From NCBI GenBank assembly GCA_015179025.1, contig WHUX01000017.1:515197-579196 (forward strand): a DNA stretch of 64,000 bases. Direction: 5' to 3'. Each line of letters begins with the position of its first letter. Within the stretch, counting starts at the first letter, position 1. Below the pieces are notes generated by a model that made no database searches, had not been told where the DNA came from, and worked only from the letters and a program-made list of their open reading frames with translations. Positions 1-10,254 of this stretch are shown here, piece after piece. The translations under genes were made by a program, and so were the position numbers. This stretch comes from Terfezia claveryi. Lineage: Eukaryota > Ascomycota > Pezizomycetes > Pezizales > Pezizaceae.

Positions 1-104
1 AGGAGCAGGGAATATTGCACCTTGTTATTCTATACACTTGTTTCTTTGGTTACGGGACTTAATAGTAGATTGTTGAGGACCTATAATACCCCCCCCCTCG
101 GCCT

Positions 105-409
105 TGCTAGGGTATTTGTCTTTCATTAATAATGCCTTGTGCAATCTGCCATAAAAGGTCAGGATTCAGTGGAAATCCAGTATCTGCCATGATACCAGCA
201 TAGTCTGCGATTGCCTTCTCTTCACTAGAAGAGAACAGCTATTCATTCTGATGGGCTATAGACCTATCCTACTGGGTCCCTAGCACTCTTTGCCACAATG
301 TGTTATGGTCTACCCTATACAGCTCTGCAATATGCTAGTTAGGTACATTTGGCTCTCGTTAAGCATGCTTGACTACATCTCGCATCTGTTGTTCTGTATA
401 TTTTAGCAT
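105..409 (-). pseudogene. Pogo/Fot1-like transposase N-terminal relic
   Basis: Reading the minus strand from the ATG at 409 gives MLKYTEQQMRDVVKHA, then REPNVP, then HIAELYRVDHNTLW, then AIADYAGIMADTGFPLNPDL and IAQGIINERQ. This is the usual order of the psq-type helix-turn-helix and CENP-B-like DNA-binding region at the N terminus of fungal Pogo/Fot1 (Tc1-mariner superfamily) transposases. The frame stays open except for TAG/TAA codons, several of them where Gln is expected (for example GTQ*DRS and QNE*LFSS). That is the pattern left by C-to-T mutation of CAG/CAA, as in RIP. Similarity stops near the C-homopolymer at about 90-99. No DDE catalytic part is visible, so the element is truncated or runs off the window start. 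Family identity comes from motif memory. Confidence 0.72.
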
Positions 410-835
410 TTTTGCAATGGGGGGGCCTTAGTAATATTGCCCAATCTTCTGTGATTTGACTGATATAGGTTAATACCATTCTGGCTGCTGGGGGGGGGTA
501 CTATGGCTAAGGAAAGGGGAAGGAGGCCAGTAAAGCTGCATGTCTTAGACAGTGCTCGCTTTCCAGTGGCTGCTCGCTTCTAGGCTTGCAGGGGTAAAGC
601 ATGCGAAGTGGAGGGTTATGCTTAAGAAGGCAAAGGGCCGCATACCGACATATTGAGCAAACAATAATAATGAACCTCATCGAAGGCAGAAGATGTAGAT
701 AGCAAACTCAAATACCAGAATGAAGTTCATACATTTAGTTTTATGCTTAAGCCTATTTGTAATTTAGGTTTGGGGGTCACCACCAAGACATAGACGAGTT
801 TTGTAGCCTATATCAGTATCTGATACCAATATTTT
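410..835. other. Intergenic, nothing recognised
   Basis: This stretch follows the start of the Pogo relic. It has a G homopolymer near 489-498 and short ORFs only. I see no coding frame or RNA gene in it. Confidence 0.4.
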
Positions 836-1132
836 ATAGCACCTACCTGGTACTCGAAGGTCGATCCTGCTACGCCACGAGCAAAGGCAAAACAGCGACC
901 TGGACCTAAGCCTAAGAGTTTGGAAAATCAAGTATATAAGATTCGAGAGCCTATTCAAAGAGTACAAAGCAGCTACTCAAGAGAAAAAAAGATAGAAGTC
1001 TTAATGTTTCTTATACATCATCGACTTCCAAAGGATTGTGATAAGGATGATGATTCTGATCTATTTAAATACAACTCGGTCATTGAAGATTATTTACATA
1101 TTATTACCTCCCCCACAGCTCCTCCCTAGGTA
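836..1132 (+). pseudogene. AT-hook plus HTH-like N-terminal fragment
   Basis: In one + frame the sequence reads a basic Pro-rich stretch (PRAKAKQRPGPKPKS, AT-hook-like), then VYKIREPIQRV, then SYSREKKIEVLMFLIHHR, an acidic run (DKDDDSDLFKYNSVIED), and a TAG at 1130-1132. The SYSREKKIEVL...HHR segment resembles N-terminal helices that I recall from ascomycete proteins with CENP-B/psq-type helix-turn-helix domains. The following Pro-rich helix-turn-helix is not recognisable after IED, so the gene is broken there. There is no ATG at the start of the frame. A 3' splice site (TATAG) just upstream could mean this is a second exon. I infer a DNA-binding protein relic, perhaps domesticated or transposon-derived. 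It could also be an unrelated hypothetical protein. Confidence 0.4.
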
Positions 1133-1526
1133 CTTGATATCGCGTTCTTAGATCATATTTTTGATACTGCAGATGAGCAGAATGTGCATTGCCATGCTTT
1201 GGTTATTCTGACACCCCTGTTCGCGCTAGCGAGTTTCTCGAGATAATATGGTAGCTTAGCAGCCGATTCGGAGAACAAAACTACTGTGCTCTTCTCTTTG
1301 GTTCACTGCGGGAGCCTTTGCTATTTTCAGTCCTACGATCCTAAGTTCTTGTTTCTCTGTTTTTCTTCTCTCTTTCTTTTGATCTTTGTCTTAGTATATT
1401 CTTATGTTTCCGCCTGTTCTCTGTCGTTCAGTGGGGAGAGGAACACGGTTGTGGTGCAGGTACCGGAGTGTTTGTTGAAGGCCTTGATACTCAGATCAGT
1501 AATGCAGCCCGCGTGAACGGTTCAAA
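1133..1526. other. No clear gene; pyrimidine-rich stretch
   Basis: The stretch has a T/C-rich segment around 1330-1420 that translates as a hydrophobic run in one frame. There is no other support for a gene. The sequence may belong to the upstream part of the repeat-protein relic that follows. Confidence 0.3.
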
Positions 1527-2590
1527 GTGCTGGCATTGCAGAGACATTTGGAAGGCAAGGCAAAACACTTGATGAATTTGAAAGCGGATAAAAAGACCAC
1601 CTACAACGTTGCTGCCAGAGCTCAAAGATTTCCTGCACAATTCAATGAGCTCTGTCAGTTTCCGGCGGTTGTTGAACCCTATGAGAAGCCTAGGGTCCAG
1701 GTACTACAAAATCAGCTACCAAACTAAAACTAATTTGGAGGCAGCTTACACCCAAACCGTGGCCTATATTGAGCTGTCTGATGAACACTTGGGACAAGTC
1801 TCGTCAACTAAATCTCCAGCAGGAATAATGATTATTATTGCCCATGAGTTAGTGGAGTCAGTGGAGGAAGACTCAGTGATCTATATTGAGCATTTTTCCG
1901 ATGAAGACTTAGGACTGGTGGTCCCAGAAAGGGATTCAGCGTGAATGATTACTATTCTAGGTGAGTTAGTGGTGAATGAAAACCGATCCGAAGCACCTAT
2001 CTCCAGCAACTTCAAAGTGATATTGCTCAGACTCCTTATACCCAAACCGTGGCCTGTATTGAGCTGTCTGATGAAGACTTGGGACCAGTAGCAGAAATAA
2101 CCTCTCCGGCAGGAATGGTTATTATTGCAGATGAGTTAGTGGAGTCAGTGGAGAAAGACTCAATAATCTATATTGAACATTTGCCCGATGAGGACTTAGG
2201 ACTGGGGTCCCAGAAACCAATCCAGCGGGGATGATCACTATTGCAGATAAGCTAGTGGTGGATGAAAGCCAATCCGAAGCCTATATTGAGCATCTATCCA
2301 GTGAAGACTCAGAACTAGTTTCAAAGATCGATTCGGCGGGAATGATAACTATTGCACCTGAGTGGGCGAGTCAGTGGGAAATTGAGGCAGATCCGGAAAA
2401 TTGCAAACAAGTGTCCACCTATATTGAAGATAAAAGAATGGAAGCGACTGACATACAGATACCAAATCCCCAAACCGAAACGTCATGTCAAAATGTTGGA
2501 GCATTGGAATCTGGTAAAGTCATTGAGGCAAATACTGGGAGTGGGATTAACAATGGGTCAACTTGGTGTCTATATGGAAGTCTATGACCC
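1527..2590 (+). pseudogene. Relic of a protein with 38-39-residue tandem repeats
   Basis: Three overlapping + frames (1609-1944, 2049-2234, 2231-2587) carry versions of one unit, roughly YIE(H/L)(L/F)SDEDLG... followed by SPAGM(V/I)IIADELVES. Unit starts lie near 1765, 1882, 2055, 2169, 2282 and 2420. Spacing within a frame is 117 or 114 bp (39 or 38 residues). A larger 290-bp duplication is visible because the 20-base start CCCAAACCGTGGCCT recurs at 1751 and 2041. As 290 is not a multiple of three, the frame shifts between copies, and a TGA interrupts the first. The units are acidic and hydrophobic in alternation. I do not recognise the family. It is a decayed repeat protein or an exon-rich gene whose introns I cannot place. 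The upstream part (1527-1727) has two plausible overlapping frames and is unresolved. Confidence 0.45.
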
Positions 2591-2970
2591 AGGGGGGGAA
2601 GGTATTTACAGTGTCGAAGGGCTTGGGAATTGTACAAGGGGTGAAGGAATGTTCGTTTATTTCAAAAGAAGTTGGTTATTTGCCTTTTGCCTTTTGATAT
2701 TCTCGAGTTAACTAAAGATAACTCATGAGCTACCCGGAAGCCCGGATAGCGAGGGGCCATTAAACCGTCTATGAACAAAAACCCTGAAACAAAAGGCGTA
2801 TATATGAATATGCAGTCGGAACGCAAGTATAGCCTTAGGAAAAATTCAATGATGTTGACTGGAGTTGAAGCGCTGTCTGCCCTGTTGGCCAGGCGTGTGT
2901 ATAACTAAGAGAAATATGCTTCTACGGCATCACAACTTTCCTCCTCTTCCTCTCCTTCAATCCAAATGGG
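2591..2970. other. No clear gene
   Basis: Short ORFs only. The acidic repeat relic fades out here and the minus-strand relic ends at 2971. Confidence 0.3.
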
Positions 2971-3425
2971 TCAGTCGAGGTCGGGCCATTGCTTAGCTTC
3001 CCTCAGGAGTGTTTGGAATGGTAGTATTTCGGGCGCTATCCTCTTGGCAGTAGTCGCAGGTGCTGGACGTGGATCTCCTAAAATAGTAAAGCTATGCTTT
3101 TTTTGCAGACCTCTGTCTATACGGAGCCAGGTGTAGGTGGAGAGGACGTGTCTGTTCCATTCGTCTCTTCTAATGCCGAATCCTAGTTCTTCGAGAGCCT
3201 CCTTTCTAAATCGTTTTGAGAGCGCTCGGATGCTTCGGTGGCTGCTGATCGTTGCTTGCCTGCGATCTGTCCTAGAGCCGATTCGAAGGCTGCCTTCCTG
3301 TCTGTGCGTTCATTCCTGTATGTGAGTGGACCCCATGAGATGGAGGTGTCTTGTTGTCGATGTTCTCTTCTTCCAGTAATTTGGCGAGTTCAAGTTTCAT
3401 TTTAGTTTTCAGGGTACGGAGTACA
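2971..3425 (-). pseudogene. Frameshifted unknown coding relic
   Basis: Three minus-strand frames read consecutively as plausible protein. From about 3425 comes HVLRTLKTKMKLELAKLLEE. Then, in another frame, NERTDRKAAFESALGQIAGK and SAATEASERSQNDLERR follow. In a third frame, ALEELGFGIRRDEWNRHVLS, YTWLRIDRGLQKKHSFTIL and PFQTLLREAKQWPDLD end at a TGA (2971-2973). The composition is charged and helical, and the segments abut without obvious introns. I read this as one protein with two frameshifts. It has no recognised domain. The final segment could be the tail of a nuclear or transposon-derived protein, but this is not supported further. Confidence 0.35.
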
Positions 3426-4440
3426 TGCTGATTAGTGGGTTTAAAAAAATTTTTTTTTTATAGAAACGGGTGATGAGCGGCAGAAGAAGAGGAATTCCCT
3501 TCGGAGACGTCCTACTCGTCAAAGAAATCTCGAAAAAAGAGGATAGAGATCACAATGAAATGTCTCAATTCGGCGGCAATAACGATTGAAGAAATGCTAG
3601 CGCTTCGACATAGTTACAAGGAAGTTCTGGATTTGTTTCATCATCGTTCCAATCATCGACGGGTTTATGCAGCAAACCAGTCGCGATACTGTGCAATTGT
3701 TCAGAGAAAAGCAGATTATATCACAGGATAGAGAGGACTAGTGGATACGAATAATTTGTTGATGGTGGGATTGAGGTACGGAAGAAAGGTATATTTTGAT
3801 TGAGGCAAGGAGAGAATCATTAAATGCCGCGACTAGGCAATGAAGGATCTCGGTGACAGCAATCACGGAGGTGATGTATATGGGTCTGTGACCACGGGGT
3901 ATAGTTGGCGGATGTTGCGTTATGATGCTAATGCAGGGCAATTCCTAGAGACAAACTAAGATCGAAGCAGAATTTGATACGATGGACAGAGAGAAAGAGG
4001 GAGTTCTCAGTTATAGTGGATGTGTGTATGCGGCATTGGTTTTTTTTATTTTTATTTTTTATTTTTATTTTTATTTTTTTTTAAATATAGTCTATAACCG
4101 CGATCGACCCCAAGGTCATGACGGGACCCTTAAAAGGATCGGCCTATGCTTTGGGAGCAAGAAGCGGATGCTGCATTGGGTAATGGGGGTTCCAAGGATA
4201 GGTGGTACTAGGAAGTTAAGTACTTGAATTAGGAATGAAAATATAGGATAAGTTATGCTGCGAAAGAGTGAGCAGGTCTGGATGCTGCTAAGTATACTTG
4301 ATCGATCTAGAAAAACTCGGCAGAACGATAAATTATTGCCATGCAGCGCTGCAAGCTGCGATAAAAGACTCAATATAATATGTAACTCTCATCTATCCAC
4401 TAGTACCCTGAATTGGGTTAGGTACGTTGGATCTTTGCAT
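3426..4440. other. No clear gene; T-rich tract
   Basis: The stretch contains A/T homopolymers near 3447-3461 and a long TTTTTATTTTTATT-type tract at about 4039-4083. Only short ORFs are present and none reads like a known family. Confidence 0.35.
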
Positions 4441-4680
4441 CGATGATCCTGTCATCCCACTCTCATCCATCTCAGGCGTTGCCGCCACCGATTTCCTTGC
4501 TGCCCAGAGGTCCATCTAAGCGAATGCCACGTACATAAACTGCCATGATGTCCTATTCGCTGCCGCCTTTGGCTCCAGATTGCATTCCGTCATCATCGCT
4601 TTCAAGGGGAAAAAGGTCTTGACCGAGGACAAGTTCACAGAAGCGAGAACCATCTAGTTAAACCTGGCATGTCTGTAGTG
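4441..4680 (+). pseudogene. Short coding relic with two stops
   Basis: One + frame reads DDPVIPLSSISGVAATDFL, then AQRSI* and ANATYINCHDVLFAAAFGS, then RLHSVIIAFKGKKVLTEDKF and TEARTI*. Two stops (TAA and TAG) interrupt an otherwise smooth protein-like sequence that is also GC-richer than its surroundings. The family is not recognised. The stops could be RIP products, but the original residues are unknown. Confidence 0.3.
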
Positions 4681-6743
4681 GCGTCACTATGGACTCAGGG
4701 AACCGAAGCATCACTTTTCTAGTTGATTTTGGGATTCGTCCCAAGATAAGAGGACAGAAAGGAACAAGTCAAGGTCAAAAAATATTAATCAAGGGTAGCC
4801 GATTGGACGGATTTGTCTAAAGTTTGTCTCATACATACCAAGACCAAGACTGTTATAGGTCAATATAATTGTTTTCACTAACTAGTTAAGCTTCATGTCC
4901 AGGTAGGACTGCACCGGAACAGGTTTCTTATGCCTTTCGCTATTATTCTGGATGTCGATCAAGCCAACAGATTGTTCCGTTCCAATCATCTTGGCCTCCC
5001 TGCCTAAACAGTTCTGATACATACTTAGTTGTAGGGATGCAACCTACAAGATAAGTAGCCAATAAAATCGAATTTGGTCCTGTTACGTCGAGTTTATATT
5101 TACAAATATGGGACTGAATCGTAGATGCTCCATTCCGGATTTAGCAGTAGCGTTTGACGCTTTTCGCAATAGGGAAAACTTGAGGCTCTCTCGATATGAG
5201 CCCTCAGCCTCATCCAGTTTCTATTTTTTGGTTGGGGTCTCCTCATTTGAGGTTAGTATGATGAACTTGGTGCAGGGGGACAGGGGTCAGGTTCAGATAG
5301 AAAGAGTAAGAAAAGTAAGTAGATAGGGTATTGTTTTGCCGCATAATCTAACCGAAATCTCACTGGATTTTTTTCCTGTGATCCGCAGCGTCGGTAGAAT
5401 GTATGCTTTTGGTATAAGTTTCCGAATTGTATTTATCATATTCAAACTCTGTAAGGGGGTTGCGCGTGGAAAGTTTGATTCATGAAGAAAATTTTTTGAT
5501 CGACGCGTTGATTTGAATCACTGGGGCTCAAGTGGTGCCGCAGGAGTGGCTAGTGCTCCAATGTCGATTGGTGAGTTGTTTTGTGAACATCTAGATTCTC
5601 TTCATGAGATTCACTGCATATGTTAACGAAGTGCCATGCGCCCATGCCGGAAAGCTAAAGTAAAGCCATGTGAGTGTGCGCCGACCCGTCGAACGGTGCT
5701 GGCATCGGCCTGGGGTAGCGTTTGGCTCATCGGTCACAGGCATGCAATTCAAACTTCAATATTTTTGGTATAACTATGATACAGCATGCAGCCAGCCCCT
5801 ATAGCCATACGGTACCCCCTCCCCCCCAACCCTTCATGTTTTTCAAACGAGCAGAGGCAGGGATGCCCACCCATCTCGGGCAGCTTAGGGTGTGTGGGAC
5901 AGTCCATGCTACGATTTCACGCAAGGAATCAAGGTATGTACTCCTAGACCTCCTCAAATTAAGCAAATAGTCCTGGAAACAAAAACGGGATGACAACATG
6001 GCTATACCTTCCTGCTCCAACTTGGCCTAGAAGGCAGTGAGATACGGTAGGCTCGAGAAGGCTCTTCCTTTTCATTTCCCCATTTCATTGCGTCCGTTCG
6101 TTGTACTCTAGCTGCAGCCACCCTCGCGCCTCTGTTATCTTGTAACCTCCGCCTGGTGCATTTTATCTAGGGATTATCATACTCTGCAGAGCATCATTGT
6201 GCTCCTACGCCCTTTTTCTTTTTTGTTTTCGTGCCCACGGTGCTGGCTGTCGACCAACCAGCGCTGTCCGCTGCCGGGTAGCAATTGGACCCCTCCTCTA
6301 GGAACAAAAACGGTCGCTTCCCTTCTCTCCGCTGCTGCAGTAGAAACTCGCTCTGGAAAACGAGAATCTACCCCACTGCAGGCAGTTTCAATTTACCTTG
6401 CTCCAAGTCCTTAGGCGCAGCTCCCTATCGAACGAAGGTCGCATCGGTCCTCCAATACTGCCCACATCCCACTAGGCCATTCTTCTCGTTCAATATACCC
6501 CCCCCCCCCCACCCCCTTGCCCCCTCTTACCCCGGTGGCCTATGGGTTTCGTCAACGCTTCTTAGTACTTAGTAAAGACCTGTCAAATTACAGTACCAAA
6601 CTTTTAACCTTCCTACGGCCGAACTTTATCCCTTCTTCAATCACGTCGTTCGTTTTGCCATCGTCATATAAGAAACCGTCATCCCCCCCGGTTGACACCT
6701 CAACATTCGTTTGTCGTACAGTTTCAAGGAATTCTGGTTAATA
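4681..6743. other. Intergenic and 5' flank of the next gene
   Basis: No long ORF with protein-like composition was found. Homopolymer C tracts occur near 5816-5828 and 6497-6511. A TATAAG box lies at 6667-6672, 72 bp before the ATG of the gene at 6744. The pyrimidine-rich stretch between about 6470 and 6740 is typical of fungal promoters and 5' leaders. Confidence 0.4.
6667..6672 (+). promoter_or_regulatory. Possible TATA box
   Basis: TATAAG sits within CATATAAGAAACC, 72 bp upstream of the ATG at 6744, in a pyrimidine-rich leader. The position suits a fungal core promoter, but there is no other evidence for it. Confidence 0.3.
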
Positions 6744-8108
6744 ATGCGCCGTCTATTTTCCCGGAAAAGTGTCGATGACACAAAGATTGTCAAGGAGGAG
6801 GGAAAAGAAAGGAGGACAAGGAAGTTATTGTTTGGAAGGTCTCATTATGCAAAGAAGGATGATGCACCCCATCAAGAGGCTTCTAAGCCACAACAACAGG
6901 CCCCAAACCAACACGACAGCAACACAAATTCTTCAGCATCTTCAGCAGTGTCTATACCCCCATCTGCTCCTTACCTTCCAACTCCTTCAGGCTCATCTTC
7001 GTCATTTTCATCTGTAATGAGTTATACTGAATTATCTTCACCAACCTCGGATTCAACGGCGATTTCTACAGTATCCTCGTCGACTTTATCTCCATTACCG
7101 GGGTCTAGTACGTCCATTAGTTCTCTCAGCTCTCCTCCACCACACCCGGGGTCTTTGGCAGTTCCGCCCTCGTCCTCCACCCCAGCTTCGAGACCGCAGA
7201 GTAGCCACACAGAGCAGAGAAAACCACTTTCACCACTGTCTGTGGTAGTGGACCTTCATACTCCACCCCCATCGGATGACGAAGAAGATAACCTGCAGCC
7301 TAAACGGCGCAATTCCATTTATAATATCTTCCGGAAGACTCAGTCACAACCCAATCTTAACTCGGGCCCCCCATCAAGGTCAAGCTCGACTACCACCCTG
7401 CCATCTGCGTATAATGCGCCACAAGGGTCTGGGACAACGCTTGCCCCACCATCAGCACCCAATAATCACAGGAAATCTGTGAAATTTCTTCGAAAGAAAT
7501 CTAGTAACAATTCTCTTGAAGATGTCATGGATGGTGAAGGCATTTTGTCTCGTAATGAAGTGACTGCGCGTAGAGCAATATTACAGGGTGATCCATTGGG
7601 AGGGGGGGCATATCTATATCCGATGGGTCTTGCGAGAAAATCAGATCTAATGCATCAACCACCCCCTCAGCAGCAGCGATCACGAAGCAGAAGGGGTGCA
7701 GCCGGGAGGATATATGATCCAAGGAGGAGTAGTTGCGGCGGTCCAAGCTCACACGGAAGTGGCGGAATGGCATGGAGGGCCCCACATATTGGAGGCAGGA
7801 ACGGGGAAAAAATGACAATTGAAGAGGAGAACGATATGATGGAGCAGCACCAACAGCACCAAAGAGAAATGGGGGTTACACCAGGAGATTTTGTTGAGGA
7901 TACTCCACAATTTCAACAACCTCAACAAAAGAGGCGTCGGCCTCCTATGAATAGAAGGCCTACCTCGTCCCAGAGTGGGAAGGCGAATTCTTCCTATGGG
8001 TACGTCAGCGGCAATCACTACTCTCGACCAGGTTATTACCCACCATTCGCTCCCCAACCTATGTTACCAGAGATCAATCAGCAAACTGTTCAATCAGTTC
8101 AGGCATAG
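6744..8108 (+). CDS. Ser/Pro/Gln-rich low-complexity protein, unknown function
   Basis: An uninterrupted 454-residue frame runs from the first ATG (6744) to a TAG at 8106-8108. The frame is open 33 bp further upstream but without ATG. The N terminus is basic (MRRLFSRKSVDD...KERRTRKLLFGRSHYAKK). It is followed by a long Ser/Pro/Thr-rich disordered region (about residues 45-200), a basic patch (PKRRNSIYNIFRKTQSQ), and further RxxS-type sites such as HRKSVKFLRKKSS, which could be kinase targets. Gln/Pro/His-rich tracts follow, with QKRRRPPMNRRPTSSQSG near the C terminus. There is no signal peptide, TM segment or recognised domain. Its intactness contrasts with the damaged surroundings and suggests a functional host gene, perhaps regulatory. 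The function is unknown. Confidence 0.75.
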   Translation: MRRLFSRKSVDDTKIVKEEGKERRTRKLLFGRSHYAKKDDAPHQEASKPQQQAPNQHDSNTNSSASSAVSIPPSAPYLPTPSGSSSSFSSVMSYTELSSPTSDSTAISTVSSSTLSPLPGSSTSISSLSSPPPHPGSLAVPPSSSTPASRPQSSHTEQRKPLSPLSVVVDLHTPPPSDDEEDNLQPKRRNSIYNIFRKTQSQPNLNSGPPSRSSSTTTLPSAYNAPQGSGTTLAPPSAPNNHRKSVKFLRKKSSNNSLEDVMDGEGILSRNEVTARRAILQGDPLGGGAYLYPMGLARKSDLMHQPPPQQQRSRSRRGAAGRIYDPRRSSCGGPSSHGSGGMAWRAPHIGGRNGEKMTIEEENDMMEQHQQHQREMGVTPGDFVEDTPQFQQPQQKRRRPPMNRRPTSSQSGKANSSYGYVSGNHYSRPGYYPPFAPQPMLPEINQQTVQSVQA

Positions 8109-9658
8109 CCAGGCGTTCACGGATCATTTTACTTTGCTCTCTTATTTGGTTTTCTTATTTTACCATCGCGTGGAGTCCAAGTCAACCATGAAACGATTTT
8201 CTTTGCATGTCTTTTAGCAATGGCTTTGGATTTTCTTCTTTCTCATTACTGAATGACTTTTGGGTGGATATAACACATCGACTTCGTGTTGGCTAGCTGG
8301 ATCGGATGGTTGCAGATATTAGTCAAGAGGATGCGCGGAAAGTAGGACGTGGTGATGGGATATAATGGGAAAGCTAGGAATTTGGCAATTCTTCTTTCAC
8401 ATTCTTGTGCATAGACTTTTTTCTCCTACTTTTACTTTCTTTATTCTCCGGATTTGTCGAGTTTGCTAGACGGCCCAGCAATGTTTAGGGTGTTCTTTGC
8501 TATCGTTCATTTACTTTGTTTAGTTCTGGGAGGTGGTCTTTAAATGTAATTAACTTTCAGCTTTATTCTTCGGAGCCAATTACAATGTATCGTAGAGGGC
8601 CATAGCTTCAATAATCCAACTAGCTATCTCTCAACATTATTGTATGCATGCACTCTGAAAAATTGAGCAAGGTTTGCTTAGATAATTGCGGTTTAGTGCG
8701 TGTAAATGCATGCAGCTACTTTATACGTGCATTTGTCATTGTGATGTGCTAGAGATATTAATTATTGCGTCTTATCTAGTGGGTGCCAAAATAAACGTGT
8801 GTCATAATTTTAAATGATTCGTTTCTAAGCTTTGAATGTTGGCATCATGAATGGATAATGAACGTTTTGCAAGATATAACATTTCGTACAGTAACAACTG
8901 AAAGGGAGAAATGAATAATCCTTTGGCAGTCTTTATCTAAAATCGAGACTAATATTCAAAGTCCAAGACTAAGTTCTGCCAAAAGGACAGAAGTAAAGGG
9001 TGTCTTTATATCGTCTTTTCGAGCAAGCCAGACTACTTTTTGAGACAACTTTTCAAAAAGACTTGATATTTAATAAAACTGGATCTACAGCTCGGCAGAT
9101 ACTTGACTTATAAGTACAGGATGGGGGTAAGTACTGGTAATATTAGAGATTGAGGTGTGTTATCAAATATATATGTTCTATGTTGTAAGAACCAGAAGAA
9201 TATGTATCTTTTATTTAAGCATGTATGTAGTTCCTTGCTTTGGTGAATATAAGAGGGGGGGAGGGGGTTTCATTTTCAGTACTGAATATGTACAGAAGTA
9301 TGTGCTGATATTTTAGGTGGGGGTGCATTCGCCAGCTATAAATATTATCAATACAATGTACTTCGCTGTAATCCTTGGGCTTGAGCTTGCTCGAAGTTGA
9401 ATTTCGTGAATAGGAAACGCCTCATGATATTAGTATGTAAAAGTGCCCCGTATGCATACGAAGAGAGGAAATCGTTGCTGCACTCGAGATATGACTGGTG
9501 ATCCCAGCTGCAGGCTGAAAAAAAAAAAAAAATTCGTGATTAGAATTGCTTGGCACATCAGAAGCAGTTGTCTAGAAGCTGAAGCTGATAAACGGCTCGG
9601 GAGTATTATTCATCTATTGAGCAACAGGAGCAAGCCCTCATAACCAGCCTCAGCCTAC
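8109..9658. other. Intergenic between the Ser-rich gene and NLR1
   Basis: The first several hundred bases are T-rich and likely form the 3' flank of the upstream gene. The remainder is AT-rich with short ORFs only. A small G-rich run (GGGGGGAGGGGG near 9255-9267) and an A homopolymer near 9519-9532 are present. Confidence 0.4.
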
Positions 9659-9667
9659 ATGGTCGAA

Positions 9668-9720
9668 GTATGTTACATTTAGCTTTGTACTTGGCTTTTA
9701 CTAACCATGTGTTAACGTAG
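9668..9720 (+). other. Predicted intron 1 of NLR1
   Basis: GTATGT donor after ATG GTC GAA, branch-point-like TTACTAACC, and acceptor ACGTAG. The length is 53 nt, normal for filamentous ascomycetes. It supports the choice of ATG 9659. The frame after it does not join directly to the IIAVHG frame, so another intron or frameshift lies near 9810-9845. Confidence 0.55.
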
Positions 9721-10193
9721 CCAGAGTATAACGAGGATGATGGCCTGCACATCATTGAGCGAGGGGGAGACAACCCTATTGCTGAGTTTGTTGCGCCCTA
9801 TCCCAGGCGAGAAATTAACATAGCTTATTTTGATATACTAGTATTATCGCCGTGCATGGCCTTGCGGCTAATCCAGTATATACTTGGATCAAGAAGGTCC
9901 CTGATGAAGACGTTGCAGAGAATGCGAATGCTAAGTTGGGGCGCCTGAACAGCAAAGGGGAACGCGAGGTCATGTGGCTTAAGCATCTCCTGCCGGCCGT
10001 GGTACCGCATGCTCGAATCCTGAAGTTCAACTACCACTCAAAGTATCTTGTGAATGCACCGAAGGAGAGCCTAAGGTCACTTGGGGAAAGACTGAGCAAT
10101 ACAATTCATAATCTAAGGGCAAAGGAGGAGCATACAATCAAACGACCCATTATTTTCATCGGTCATAGCTTTGGTGGAATAGTAATACAAGAG

Positions 10194-10254
10194 GTAGGAT
10201 TGGACCACTCCATATAGTGTTCAAAGTCATTACTGACATGTATGCATTATTAAG
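10194..10254 (+). other. Predicted intron in the lipase-like domain of NLR1
   Basis: A GTAGGA donor follows GHSFGGIVIQE, with branch-point-like TACTGAC and acceptor TTAAG. The length is 61 nt. Removing it joins IVIQE to AIEFAQSSARDC in frame, as expected for this hydrolase family. Confidence 0.65.
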
